From Bradysia coprophila (lineage: Eukaryota; Arthropoda; Insecta; Diptera; Sciaridae), in contig NW_023503493.1 of the NCBI RefSeq assembly GCF_014529535.1, positions 6,480,001 through 6,544,000 on the forward strand: a stretch of 64,000 nucleotides of DNA, given 5' to 3'. Under the pieces are notes generated by a model. That model had not been told where the DNA came from and made no database searches. It saw only the letters and a program-made list of their open reading frames with translations. Shown piece by piece: positions 28,601 to 37,900 of this stretch. Numbering within the stretch: the stretch's first letter is position 1; each line of letters opens with the position of its first letter. The position numbers and the translations under genes were made by a program.

Positions 28601-31600
28601 ATTCTAGATGGATTTTGAAAGGATTTATTTCTATTTTCAAGGATTTTCGATTATTTTGTGGATTTTCTTGAAGCTTTTCGATAAATTTGACCGTTTTGTT
28701 CCGTAAAATTTTGGAGGATTTTCTTTTGGCTGACAAAGGATTTGTCCATCGGTTTTGTGTCAGTTAGCTGAACGTCAAACCTAGTGTATTGTCATCTATG
28801 TAGTAGGATTGGAACTAGAATTAAGTCATATTAAGTTAAATCAACGTTTCGCATTGTATGTGTGCTTGGGAGAGCTTTCAAAAGCTTTCAATTTCCTTTG
28901 GATGCCATTGAAAAGTGGAAGATTTCAGTGGAATACAAAAAAGCTCAAACCTCTTCCACCGTTCCAATGACATCCAAAAGTAGGTCCAAACTCTTCGAAA
29001 GTTCTTCAAAAGCAGCGACACACATGCGATACGTTTTCTCTTAACAAGGCAGGACCAACGACGACTCAACTTTCACTTGATATGAACCGATTACCGATTC
29101 AATCGATTTGGTTTACAAAGGTGACAATCGCTTTTTTATCAGTCTGGAGTTAAGTTTCGAGACCAGATGTGTTGACCATTACGCAATTGAGTGCACATTT
29201 AGTGAATCTAGTGCATGGTCGCTTATAAACAGTTTGGAATGGGTCCAGGTCTTGTTTATCGGCGGATCCAAAATTAACATAAGTTCCCCACAAGGAACGT
29301 CTTTACAATGGTGAACGATAAGAACACTCTGAAATGCTAAAAATTAGGTATAATCGACTACGATATGAACATTTTTATTTTCATTGTTATTCAACTACAA
29401 TGCGAATTAATTAAAAATTTTATATTTCCTCCACTCTGAAATAATTTACATTTACTGATGAAGGTGCACACACTCAGCACTTCGTTCCATAAAAAGTCTT
29501 ATCGGCGAGACCGATTGTCGAGATGAAATTTTTTTATTTAACCAAAACACAGCGCTCCGTTATTGTGTAGCAATGTTTGCGTAGTATACCTTACGTTCTC
29601 AAAACAAATTGTGGAACTATTCGGAATAAAATGTTTGTTCAATAGGTTAATGAACATCTGACGCATTATTTTTAACGTTTCTTTTGACGCAGACACTCTG
29701 TACCTATCGACGACATATCGTTTTAACCAAATATTTTGCTTACCATTACAGCCATCTGGTTGGAGGAAGCTGCGTAATATCGTACAATGGACGCCGTTCT
29801 TTCAAACCTACAAGAAGCAACGCTATCCGTGGGTACAGCTAGCTGGACATCAGGGAAATTTTAAGGCTGGTCCGGATCCGGGAACGGTTTTGAAGAAAAT
29901 GTGTCCGAAAGAAGAGAAATGTTTTCGAGTAAGTTGCGAAGAGAAAAATAATTGTTTGTCTTTCGCATGCTCATTGCGCTAAATTAATTCCAGGTGTTGA
30001 TGCAAGATGTGTTGAGGCCATATGTACCTGAATATAAAGGTCAAGTGAACAGCGAGGATGGAGAACGTATCCTTTTTAAATGAGTCTAATGTTTTCCTTC
30101 ACAGCTATTCATCCGTTATCGATAACGACGACAAAAAGAATGACAAGATCTGTGTAATATGGTCTTTTATATAGTAAAATGCATGTTAAAAAAATTGAAG
30201 TACAAGATTTGCAATCAACAGATTATACTTTGATCGATGGTAGTAATAGACCCGATAATAATACTGGTCATATGATTGCCGTTTGCAACAGGTTAAACTA
30301 TAATGCCGAAACGATTGTTTCGTAACCAAATCACATTGCTTTGTAGGTTGTCATTTTCAGCCTTAAAGTTACAACTTGCATCAAAGTGTCTTGACTCTGT
30401 GCGAGCGAGACGCCTGACCATACTATTCTTTAGGGCTTGCATCGCTTATTACATTCCCATCAATTGACTTATTTATAACACAGCCAAATTTTCAATCGTT
30501 AAATTATCCTTAACTCGATCTAAAACAACACAGCCTATCTACAGCTGCAGGATCTATTAAGTGATTTCAATCAGCCGTGTGTGATGGACTGTAAAATAGG
30601 TGTACGGACGTATTTAGAGGAGGAACTATCGAAAGCCAAAGAGAAGCCTAAGTTAAGAAAGGTGAAATCCGAATTTTCGAATCTTGTTGAACGTAAGCCC
30701 ACGGATCGAACGCATTAACAAACCAATTTTTCAATGATCAGGACATGTACGAGAAGATGATTCAAATCGACCCCCAAGCACCGAACGAAGAGGAAAACAA
30801 AGCGAAGGGTGTAACAAAGCCGCGATACATGGTGTGGCGGGAAACCATATCCAGTACGGCTACGTTAGGTTTTCGAATTGAGGTGAGTTGGATGCGGTTC
30901 GTCTGGAATGTTTGGTTCGTTAAACATGATTTTTCGTTTTGCAGGGCATTAAAAAGGGTGACGGAAGCAGTTCAAAAGACTTTAAAACAACAAAATCTCG
31001 TGAACAAATCCACAGTGCAATGAGGGACTTCACAGACGGATTCCCATTATGCATTGTAATACTAACATTTCATTCATTGTCCCTCGCTCAATTCGATAAC
31101 ATTCTCAACTGTTTGCAGGCAAAATATATTCAACGCTTAAAAGCCATTCGAGCAACATTGGAATGTTCCGATTTCTTTACGTCGCACGAAGTCATTGGTA
31201 GCAGTTTACTCTTTGTGCACGATCGGAACAATGCCAGCGTTTGGCTAATCGATTTTGCGAAGACGGTCATGCTGCCGCAGGACATAAAAATCAGCCACAA
31301 TGGCATCTGGAGCGTCGGCAATCACGAGGATGGTTATTTGATTGGCATCAATAATTTGATCGACATTTTCGAGGAGCTGCAAACGAGTCAAGACACAAGT
31401 CCAGTGTCGCCCGTAGATACGAAGCAAGTGGCGAGTGAAGAATCAACTCAAGCGGTGAATCGAGAATCAGTTCCGAATGTTGAAACAAATCAAATGCCGA
31501 AACAAGAATCAGACACAGTGTTGTGTAAAGAGCCAAGTCCACTGTCAGGACAAGAAACCCGGCCATCGTCGAACCAAGAATCGAGTCCATCGGCGAACCA

Positions 31601-31823
31601 AGAATCGAGTCCATTGTCGAATCAGGAATCGATCCCAGTGTCATCTGAGGAGTCCAATCAAAGATCGATGGAGGAAGTAACACCAAAATCGAGTCAAGAG
31701 TCGTATGTTGTGCAAAATGTGGATGTGACATCCGTTCCTACCACCGTTCCTAACAACAGCAACACCGATGAGCAATTAAATAATAATTTGGAGAAAGTGA
31801 GCAACCTTTCAATTGAATCGTAG
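4380..31823 (+). CDS. IP3K2: Inositol 1,4,5-trisphosphate 3-kinase, IP3K2-like (whole gene, two alternative starts)
   Basis: The enzyme phosphorylates Ins(1,4,5)P3 to Ins(1,3,4,5)P4 in the cytoplasm, ending IP3-driven calcium release. Alternative first exons are 4380-4637 and 20736-21386. Shared exons are 29752-29928, 29994-30066, 30534-30661, 30742-30882, 30945-31055 and 31119-31823 (stop 31821-31823). All introns have GT-AG ends and the frame is kept. Predicted proteins are about 530 and 661 aa. Family landmarks visible are a [10 protein letters not shown] segment (in the vertebrate enzymes this area binds calmodulin), [25 protein letters not shown] (the PxxxDxKxG catalytic motif), [28 protein letters not shown] and LIDFAKT. 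The last ends in AKT where vertebrate enzymes have GKT. The tail after the kinase fold is Ser/Gln/Glu-rich. The choice of IP3K2 over IP3K1 rests on the nearby ORK1 genes and is less certain than the family call. The split codon at 30066/30534 gives Pro before YLQLQDLL and is the least certain join. Confidence 0.92.
4985..5142. repeat. Low-complexity TTTTCC / GGAAAA fold-back tract
   Basis: The left half is rich in TTTTCCAGATTTTCC, the right half in a 10-base tandem AGGAAAATTT (5072-5135). The two halves are complementary. It directly abuts the 8-bp duplication of the 5161-6220 element. Similar tracts lie at about 300-520 and 28540-28740. Confidence 0.6.
5161..6220. mobile_element. 1.06 kb fold-back DNA transposon with 8-bp target duplication
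   Basis: The identical octamer CTTGCATC lies on both sides (5153-5160 and 6221-6228). The ends are inverted repeats beginning ATCGGGCTGAAGTTAGCCC, near-identical for about 230 bases. No transposase is present. The interior is an array of palindromic repeats. The 8-bp duplication fits hAT or P-type enzymes; the TIR start (ATCGG) does not match the usual hAT YARNG, so the superfamily is left open. Confidence 0.85.
5325..6065. repeat. Palindromic minisatellite inside the fold-back element (~87-bp unit)
   Basis: At least seven repeats of about 86-89 bases are built around the 18-bp near-palindrome ATTTGGGTCCGACCCAAAT (19 bases). Two flavours alternate (TTCGAGGCAGTCATAAG and GTATACAACTTAAAGTTAA). 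The first part is inverted relative to the rest, so the array folds on itself around 5420-5520. Confidence 0.88.
6229..8960. other. Kinase intron stretch with no recognised gene
   Basis: This is part of the very long first intron (4638-29751 for the short isoform). I see only AT-rich sequence and a possible decayed hairpin near 8570-8760 (TATTATCATACTCTCAGCCT and GTATGCAAACTCTGCACTCG). No exon with good splice sites and coding character was found. Confidence 0.5.
9061..10648 (+). mobile_element. 5'-truncated LINE insertion with AATTA-repeat tail
   Basis: The RT frame is followed by a ~330-base 3' UTR with T-rich tracts and then a (TAAAT)n-type tail at about 10619-10648. A microsatellite tail in place of plain poly(A) is known in some LINE clades. 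Possible imperfect target duplications (ATTATCATCTTCTTGG before, ATTATTGTCTTCTGG after) flank it, but they are not identical. The 5' flank has a perfect-stem hairpin at 8967-9008 (arms GGGCGATATTACTG and CAGTAATATCACCC). Confidence 0.75.
9064..10281 (+). pseudogene. Reverse transcriptase fragment of a non-LTR retrotransposon
   Basis: 405 codons are open from ATG 9064, but a TGA lies just before it (9058-9060) and the N-terminal part of the RT and the whole endonuclease are missing. This is a 5'-truncated copy, as is usual after target-primed insertion. RT motifs seen are [12 protein letters not shown] (47-58), [17 protein letters not shown] (109-125), FADD (139-142, the catalytic Asp pair) and LNAGKTQ. 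The end ([17 protein letters not shown], then [14 protein letters not shown] wording) is typical of LINE clades that lack an RNase H domain (Jockey/CR1/L2-like). The frame is intact, so the copy is fairly young, yet it cannot move alone. Confidence 0.88.
10762..11808. mobile_element. Non-autonomous element with AGCCCCGTACGA ends and internal tandem repeats
   Basis: The left end TTAGCCCCGTACGA (10762) is matched by its inverse TCGTACGGGGCTAA (ending 11808). The last ~60 bases match the right end of a second element at 43986-44048 (shared AATTCGACGTGTTAC and AGTACTTCGTACGGG). Family membership is seen directly. No target duplication or protein was found, so the class is unknown and the left boundary is less certain than the right. 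Confidence 0.55.
11040..11575. repeat. Tandem repeat, ~140-bp unit, about four copies
   Basis: The phrase CACTTAGGGCCGAGTAGCGG recurs at about 11110, 11246, 11390 and 11534 (spacings near 136, 144 and 144), with the surrounding TATTCAATTACC and CTCGATTTATGTGCAAAAA also repeated. It lies inside the AGCCCCGTACGA-ended element. Confidence 0.85.
12029..12178 (+). mobile_element. TTAA-type MITE
   Basis: It follows TTAA (12025-12028) with CCTGTTACAGAG, then CTTGTACTTCATTTG and GTTATCGATAACAG, ending near CCGTATGTGATGACA. It is slightly shortened relative to the 37.9 kb copy. Confidence 0.72.
13440..13590 (+). mobile_element. TTAA-type MITE, diverged copy
   Basis: AATCTGTTACTTC, then CTCTTACTTCATTC and GTTATCGATAACAGATGACA, identify it. 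The ends are eroded. Confidence 0.6.
14396..15081. mobile_element. 686-bp palindromic transposon with CACAGTG ends and CGAT duplication
   Basis: Inverted arms of about 280 bases (14396-14680 and 14800-15081) are almost identical, with a ~120-base loop. The ends are CACAGTGTTCC and GGAACACTGTG. The 4-bp CGAT repeats on both sides (14392-14395, 15082-15085). CAC ends with a 4-bp duplication fit Chapaev (CMC) elements, by inference. It is inserted in an older MITE copy whose TTACTTCGTTTGG / CAAATGAAGTAA parts survive on either side. Confidence 0.8.
16883..18559. mobile_element. 1.68 kb GC-rich-ended hAT element, no intact transposase
   Basis: CCTATAAC is duplicated at 16875-16882 and 18560-18567. 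The ends are TAGAGGTGTGC and GCACACCTCTA, matching the hAT end rule (YARNG). Both sub-terminal regions (16890-17010 and 18445-18555) are packed with CGCCGCCG and GGCGCGCC words, far more GC-rich than anything nearby. The interior has no convincing transposase. A frame at 17331-17657 resembles no protein I can name, and a nested palindrome lies at 18090-18225. Confidence 0.85.
18090..18225. repeat. Nested palindrome inside the hAT element
   Basis: GTTTGCGTAAATGACAT at the left is matched by its inverse ATGTCATTTACGCAAAC at the right, with TTATAAGTTGGAAAT / ATTTCCAAATTATAA inside. It may be a small MITE that landed in the larger element. Confidence 0.65.
19144..19374. repeat. Inverted repeat, ~230 bp MITE-like
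   Basis: The left arm GGTGGTAATAGCCTAAA and right arm TTTAGGCTATTACCACC pair, flanked by CTAGATATC / GATATCTAG. No target duplication was identified. Confidence 0.65.
20736..21386 (+). CDS. IP3K2: Alternative first coding exon (long N-terminus) of the IP3 3-kinase
   Basis: This exon encodes 217 residues from ATG 20736 to the donor AAAAG/GTTTTT in phase 0, the same phase as the 4.4 kb exon. The peptide is low-complexity and probably disordered. It has a Cys/Ser stretch, a long run of serines and basic residues around 21110-21150, then a better-conserved-looking end ([18 protein letters not shown] at about 21313-21360) rich in acidic residues. A polypyrimidine/AG site (TTGCAG, about 20679-20684) precedes it, so the first coding exon may follow a spliced 5' UTR exon. 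Codon use and serine richness fit a regulatory N-terminal extension like those of other IP3 3-kinases, which direct localisation. That role is inference. Confidence 0.75.
22505..22690. repeat. Cluster of TGCCAATAGCAT direct and inverted repeats
   Basis: TGCCAATAGCAT occurs in direct and inverse form at least four times within 170 bases (TGCTATTGGCAG, GCTATTGGCAGGC). It is probably a small mobile palindrome or its remnant. Confidence 0.5.
23731..23955. repeat. Inverted repeat, ~225 bp MITE-like
   Basis: Arms AATACAGAAAGAGGCAAGG and CCTTGCCTCTTTCTGTATT pair, with a second inner stem ACAATCGATTCCAA / TTGGAATCGATTGT. No coding potential is seen. Confidence 0.7.
26505..26667. mobile_element. 163-bp hAT MITE with GTGGCGGC duplication
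   Basis: The ends CAGTGCCG...CTTTT and AAAAGCCGGCACTG fit hAT TIRs, with perfect 8-bp GTGGCGGC duplications at 26497-26504 and 26668-26675. The interior is GC-rich with repeated GGGCGCC/GGCGCC words. Reading frames across it are not genes. Confidence 0.87.
27252..27445 (-). mobile_element. TTAA-type MITE, inverted copy
   Basis: It starts CCTGTCACATACGG, runs through CATCTGTTATCGATAACGAC and ends before TTAA at 27446-27449; the left flank is CTAA. It lies in the long intron of the kinase gene. Confidence 0.78.
29752..31823 (+). CDS. IP3K2: Shared catalytic exons of the IP3 3-kinase and its Ser/Gln-rich tail
   Basis: Six exons hold the whole inositol polyphosphate kinase fold (about 290 residues), with compact introns except the 467-base one at 30067-30533, which contains a TTAA-flanked MITE. 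Motifs in order are [10 protein letters not shown] (29761-29790), [14 protein letters not shown] (from 29994), PCVMDCKIG (about 30577-30603), TLGFRIEGIKK across the 30882/30945 join, SSLLFVHD, and LIDFAKT near 31248-31268. The last 130 or so residues (31390-31820) are low-complexity with repeated NQESSP-like heptads encoded by an imperfect ~24-bp DNA repeat at about 31570-31640. A canonical AATAAA lies at 32352-32357 and further ones near 32450-32470. Confidence 0.93.
30098..30292 (-). mobile_element. TTAA-type MITE inside the kinase gene
   Basis: ATCCGTTATCGATAACGACG through TTGCAACAGG, with TTAA at 30293-30296. It fills much of the intron between the 30066 and 30534 exon ends. It is about 90% like the 27.2 kb copy by eye. 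Confidence 0.78.
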
Positions 31824-33325
31824 AATTCGTTGCTCAAAAACTTTTTTTTTTAATTTTTACAAATCAATTGTTTGTACCTCAACGCGCTGCCCCTTATTGC
31901 CGATGCTCCGATATATTGTAATACCTTACGCACACACCTGTTCTTATGCCACACAAAACGTCTCAATCAATAGACCAAGTAATTCTTCTTGCTGAAGGTT
32001 ATCGGTCGTCTTGAATAGTTAGGATTTCGAATGAACCATTTTCGGTTGAATGTTTTGTTTGTCTAAATGAGGGCGCAGAATGTCTTCACGATTATTGAAA
32101 GGTTAAAACAAAACTTTGCTTTTAGTTTGTTCATTTATTGATTCATTCATTCGAATCGTAAGCTCTAGCATTTTGTAGAGTCTACAAGAAAATCGGAGAC
32201 CGTGTTGGAGCGTGGTGTACTCGTTAATAAAATTGAAGTTAGGGATGAGAAAATTGGAAATATTTTTTATTTTGTAAAGAAGTGTAATTTGTAGCCGCTG
32301 TAGATTGTAAGTTATAAAAAAATGAAACCACCGTAAGACTGATTTAATGAAAATAAATGCTTTTATGAATTATTTATGTAAAGAAATTGGAAGGAAAAAT
32401 GATTACAATTAACAGATACGCAAAATTGATTGATTGAATTATTGTAAATAAAATGAACTTATGAAATAAAAAATTAAATTTAGTGAATGTGCGCTGCTAG
32501 TGTTTGAAAATGTCGCTCCCACTTTGGTAAAAAATATTTTACTCTCTACCTCATGCGACAGACCATTACATAGCTAATTTCCCCCACTACTTGTGGACTA
32601 TTTTCGGTTCATTTTTTCCATTTCCCTATGTGGAAGTGAATTTTCGCGCGGAGCAGGTAGTAAACCAGAATACATTGGATGCTGCTACGTTTTCTTCGGA
32701 AACAACTTACTCGCGAACCCACTCGTGTCAGGGTTTGGAAAGGGTTATTTTGAAGAGTGTGGTTGTATGCCTTGGCTTCGGCTCGGATATACAAACTCTG
32801 TACTTGTTCTAAAGGCAGCTACCGAAGCTTGTTGCGCAAAAAGGCATTTAGATATTGTACTTGTACTTCGTATCTATAGAAGAATCCAACCACCGTCGTC
32901 ACATACATATGACTCAACCCCAGACCACATTAGTCTGCAAGTATAGTGATGAATTGGAATTTCGATTATGATTCGCTATACTTCTTCGTGTGCAAATTGA
33001 TATAGTGTTGTCTGTTTGCATCGAAAACCGTACTTTTCGTGTTTCAAGCACTTCGCATGTAAATCCATTACATAACTCGGGATAAAAATGAAAAGTCTCG
33101 TCTTTGTGTGTTTATTGACCTCGCCTCATTAGATATCTCCTGTAAAATCGTTAGATTTCTCATGTACCCGATTCACGAAACTGTTTCCCTTTTACTTTAC
33201 GTAAGGATACATTTTCGATGGGTCGCTTATGTTTGTCGATATATGCCTCTTCTCTATTATTATGTTTATATTTCACATATAGATGGCGCCACAGTTTAGT
33301 CGACATACTAACCCTTGTATCTTGC
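31824..33325. other. Kinase 3' UTR and convergent intergenic DNA
   Basis: Several AATAAA signals lie at 32350-32470. Beyond about 32550 are small repeat pieces (GCCTTGGCTTCGGCTCGG near 32770, ATAACTCGGGATAAAAATGA near 33075, the latter also near 48330). No gene is seen before the Mutator-like element. Confidence 0.5.
32352..32357 (+). terminator. Likely polyadenylation signal of the IP3 3-kinase
   Basis: AATAAA lies about 530 bases after the stop codon, in AT-rich DNA with further AATAAA copies around 32450-32470. One or more of these probably ends the transcript before the convergent channel gene. There is no direct evidence of which site is used. Confidence 0.4.
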
Positions 33326-34234
33326 CAAGGTTCTGAAAGAACAGGTTAAGACACTTACGAAGGCGGGTGAAACACAAATCTTGACAATTCAGACATGTTT
33401 GTTAAGTTGAAATCGTCATATAAAATTTTCCAAACCTAGTTGGCGCTACAGGAAAATTTTGATCACACCGAGGGATTCTTTTGAATTTCGACTGGCCGAA
33501 ATCGGCACTATTTTTTCTGGTACTTTTTTACATATGCCTAGTTAGGCCTTGGTGCCTAGGCCCCAAAACCAGTCTCAGATATTTTTGTTCTTCCATACCT
33601 GGTTGGTTGTAAGTGGCCAAAAGTCGAAAAATGGGGTTTCGTAGTCCGGATTTCATTTCCGTAAGGTTACGAGGACACGGGCGTTTGGCGGAGTGTAACA
33701 CACATTTTTATCTGTTACGTAGTCACGTTCCAAACTACTAAATATGGGTATCGCTGTAAAGCTGAGGTCCTCCACATTCATAATAAGTAATAATTTAATC
33801 AAATAATTGCATTAGTGAGGTCACAGAACTCATCAAAGTTCACCGAGGTTACATTGATTTTGAGAAATTTTCCGGAAGTCATATTTTCGTCCGATAATCA
33901 GCAAATTTTATGAAATTAATATTTGTCCCAGGAGTATTTGACCTCAGCTTTCCAACGAACCCACACACGCCCGTGTCCTCGTCACCTTTCGGAAATGAAA
34001 TCCGGACTACGAAACCCCATTTTTCGACTTTTGGCCACTTACAACCAACCAGGTAAGGAAGATCAAAAATATCTGAGACTGGTTTTGGGGCCTAGGCACC
34101 AAGGCCTAACTAGGCATATATAAAAAAGTCGTGGAAAAAATAGTGCCGATTTCGGTCAGTCGAAATTCAAAAGAATCCCTCACCGCCGTCGTGATCAACT
34201 CGAAAGTGTCTTAACCTGTTCTTTCAGAACCTTG
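33326..34234. mobile_element. 909-bp Mutator-like palindromic element with 9-bp duplication
   Basis: GTATCTTGC is present on both sides (33317-33325 and 34235-34243). The ends are CAAGGTTCTGAAAGAACAGG and its inverse. Long arms (to about 33690 and from about 33970) pair with roughly 90% identity by eye. A 9-bp duplication with long TIRs fits Mutator-like elements, by inference. There is no transposase. It lies between the two convergent genes. Confidence 0.83.
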
Positions 34235-34443
34235 GTATCTTGCGACGAAATTGTGGAACTATAAAATGCGGAAGAATATCGCGATGGAAAACAGAATATC
34301 GTCGGACAACTGTTCTCTGGAATCCAATAGTAAACGTTCACCATAGTTCACAGACCATAGTGACAAACCCGAATTGTGATGTACATAACTGTTGCATAGA
34401 TTTACCTTTAATTGTTGCGACAATAGGTAACATAAATCGTTTA

Positions 34444-34608
34444 GGGGCCGTTCATAAATTACGTAACGCAAATACCCGGGGTGGGGGGTGTTGACCTGGC
34501 GTTACGGTCCATACGTTTTTTTTAAAGTTCCATACATTTTAGCGTTACAGACCCGGGGGGGGTCTGAAAATTATCAATTTTTGCGTTACGTAATTTATGA
34601 ACGGCCCC
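34444..34608. mobile_element. 165-bp PIF/Harbinger MITE, copy 1
   Basis: It has ends GGGGCCGTTCATAAATTACG and its inverse, flanked by TTA on both sides (34441-34443, 34609-34611). TTA duplications with GGG-starting ends fit PIF/Harbinger. The interior has G-runs (GGGGTGGGGGG, CCCGGGGGGGG). Confidence 0.85.
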
Positions 34609-34972
34609 TTAGCACGATTATTTACTGCGTGTAGGTTAATTGGTTTTTCCATATCTACAAATTAGCCGAACACTTTGTTGCTAGAGATCTGCGCCGACCC
34701 GATTTTCGATTTTCAAATTAGAATTACTTAAATTTACAAAAAAGTTCAGTTTCATTGACCTTAACTTCGACTGGTTGCATTTACAGTAGGGTTGACTCGA
34801 TAAAACTGTAAAGCCGAAAAAGGACGATCTGGAAATAATTTCAAAAAACCAGACGTAGAAAGGAACAGAATCACGCAGTCCTTCCTCGTAATTCTTAATC
34901 GAATAACAAGACTGGATCTTCTGCAATTGAAACGACGGGAAATTCTCTCACTTTTCATTTCTATTTATTTAT

Positions 34973-37900
34973 TCAAACAATTCTGTCGTCGCATTTCTCG
35001 TTCAATTCAGAGAGGCTATTCTGGCTGGCCTGGGCCACTGTGCGCCTCAAAAAATTGTTTTGCATTCGAAAGCTATTCGTCGGTCTCAACCGCTTCGAAA
35101 CCGTAAATCTACCGGTAACTTCTGTTACATCGGTCGAATTGTTATTGTGCATTAACCAATGGCTGGGCCGCATGGATTGTCTGCGTTGTTTTATCGATGT
35201 TGTGACTGCACTATTTGAGAACGACGAACGTCTTGACGGGTTTGGGTGCACACTGAATCGTCTTTGAGCGAAATTGCTGGGATCGGGCTGTGGCAACGGC
35301 AAGTGGTCGTAGTGGTGAGTTGAAGATTTTCCATTTATCAATGGGCGCATCGGATGTTGTTCGCTATACCGAGGATACATCGAAGCTCTTCGATTGCCAG
35401 ATTGTTTCGGACTGACACCGAGTAGTTCTTGCAGAGCCGGATCATTGCACGAATTGTTTAATGTGTGTGCCGTTTCTAATACCCGTATCAAATCGGCTAT
35501 GGTCGTATTTTCCAATAAATTTTTGTCGGCCTGATTCTCTTGAAAGTCGAAAATGCTTGGACGTCGAGAGGAAGAATTCGGTAGCGGTTTCAAGTAACCA
35601 ATCCGCGAAGGTCTTCGCTTTAGAGGCAAATGCTCTTGGCCAACAATCGAGTATCGTTTCTGATGATGACCAACTGTAATTTTCGGCAACTGATCGGTTT
35701 TGGTGGTCGGATTAAATCTCGGAAGTAATGGTTTCGTGCAAGGTTCGTCTATTTTCACGGAGCACGTCAGATTGTTGTTCGGAACAATTTCCTTTTCTTT
35801 AATATTCAATTTGTGACGCATGTTCCGGAACTCTTGAATTTGAGCATTAGTTCCGTTCCATGTCCATTTGTGTGCCGATTCAAACGGTATAATCGACGAT
35901 TTTCGATAGGCAGACACCGCTCGAGATCTTGGCTTCGCCGGTGGTATGGAATACTCATGTTCACTCGATTTAACCGATATAGCCGACGTCATTGTTTCAG
36001 TGTCCTGTATGATGTCGCTATCGTTGCATTCGTCATCATCAGCGGTAATATTACCCAATGCGCGAACCACTCTAGCCAACATCTCTCCCGTATCAAAAGG
36101 CAGTTCGTTCTTTTCGCGAAATGTTTTCGTTTTGTTGATTCTGAACAGGTCCGACTCGGAATGACGGCTCAACAATGTTGGATTGTCGGAATCGTAGACG
36201 TGGTAGTCGGATAAGGTACGTTTTCTTTCGAATTCCAAAAGTACATTAGTGCGATAAAGCTGCAATGAGGGACATGATGCCGATCGTGGAAAGTTGTTGT
36301 TTAGGGATTGGCTGTCATCGGGCTCATCGTAGACAGCCTGTTTATTAAACAGAGAAACAAAATTAGATTTTTAGACTTTAGGCACGATGGACCAGTTGGA
36401 CCTTAAATTTTAACATGTAAATTTCGTTGAGAATTCTACGCAAGTAGCTAACGTCTTTAGTGACTCCACTCCAAATTTTATTTTGTGTAAGTTTGATATT
36501 CTCCGACAGTTGGTGTTCCAATCTAGTAATTCGTTTGCTACGCATTCCTCTGCGAAAGAAAAAGTTTGCAAATAAAACGTTCGTGCGTTCAAGAGTGTAT
36601 CAATTTTAAAAGGTTGTAAAAATCGAGAAAAAAATCGTTTCCGTACCTGGCAATAAAACCAATTAACATCAGCAAATAGCTCAGACCAAATACCAACCAA
36701 ATGATGACGAATGCTTGATAAAATTGGAAATAGATTCCAAAAACTCGTTCCTGGAAAGACGATCCCTTTTCAAGTTAAACTGAGATAGAGAACAAGTGTA
36801 CAAATAGACAGAGATAGAGAACAGAAATCGAGAGACAGATGACCACTTTTCAATCTTTTACAGACGACAGACTTATCGGCGACATCATTATCAGACATTT
36901 GCAAATTGTTTTGCCACTGACGACATATAAGGTGACCGAAACGTCTGTAAAACGTTGAAACATACAAACTAGACTACACCACTAACCTGATGCGGCTGGA
37001 ATGTTGGAATAAAGTCCCCAAATCCAATGGTTGACAAGGTTACGAATGAATAGTACACTGAATCTGAATAGGTCCATCCCTCGAAGTAAGTGAATAAACA
37101 CGACGGCAGAAATATCAGCACAATTGATGCAGGAACAAGGTATAACGATACTTGCGCAATCATGCCTAATCGTCGGGGTACGTAATTTTTGTTTGTGGCA
37201 ATTTTGTAGGCCTTGTACCGTTTGTAGATCCTAGTGAACTTTAGGAAAATGGTTTAGGTTCAAATTTATTGCTTCAAAATTCTGTTAACGGTAATCTTAC
37301 AGTTTTTCCGAAAAATTCACCCAAATAGGTGTACAGAATTGCATTGACTGGCATTCCGATCAGTGCATACACAATCATGAAGTATCTTCCGAACGAATGT
37401 GTCGGTGTAATGTTGCCATATCCTAATCAAGTGGAACGAAAACTTTGATTTTGTTAAAAGGTCTGGGCTCTGTGACCTGATTTACACCTCTGAGAAAAAT
37501 GTAATTTTCACTGCACATTTTGGCTGTTCATTGTGGTAGAAATAGAAACTTTCTGTTACGACTTCCTTTTACTCAGACACGTAAATCAGGTTCAAAGTGT
37601 ACCCTACCTAACGTTGAGCAAACGGTAAAGGAGAAAAAAACGGAATGATAAAAACTCCAAACGTGTGGATCGATGTATTTGTCCAGTGTGTGATTGGTGA
37701 CCGGTTTCTTACAGTAGATTGATACCTTTGTTAAGACTTCATTTTGGATGGTTACGTCGTTTGGTGATGTGTGTTTCACTAGTAGCTCTACAACGAAGTA
37801 TAGATTCTTAAAAAGAAATGCAATTCAAAAATACCTAAAAATATCTGTCCATTCATTGAGAAATTGCGCGCTTGTCTTTAACCTGCTACAGACGGTAAAC

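Larger units (their letters stand above)
21387..29751. other. 8.4 kb intron of the kinase gene
   Basis: It contains only repeats: the TGCCAATAGCAT cluster, the 23.7 kb and 26.5 kb MITEs, the 27.2 kb TTAA-type copy, and GGATTTTC-type tracts at 28540-28740. A weakly shared AAAGCTC/CTTTCGAAAG repeat at 28865-29045 also appears near 15270-15440 and 25440-25760. No coding exon is supported. Confidence 0.55.

Noticed and set aside
31348..31731. 127-codon - strand frame opposite the kinase tail
   Set aside because: It is the antisense shadow of the repetitive Ser/Gln-rich tail of a real exon.
33923..34123. Possible conserved protein because a similar frame occurs at 47744-47944
   Set aside because: The similarity is due to two copies of the Mutator-like element, not a gene.
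35813..36214. 133-codon + strand frame
   Set aside because: It is antisense to the last exon of channel copy A, whose conserved motifs are on the other strand.
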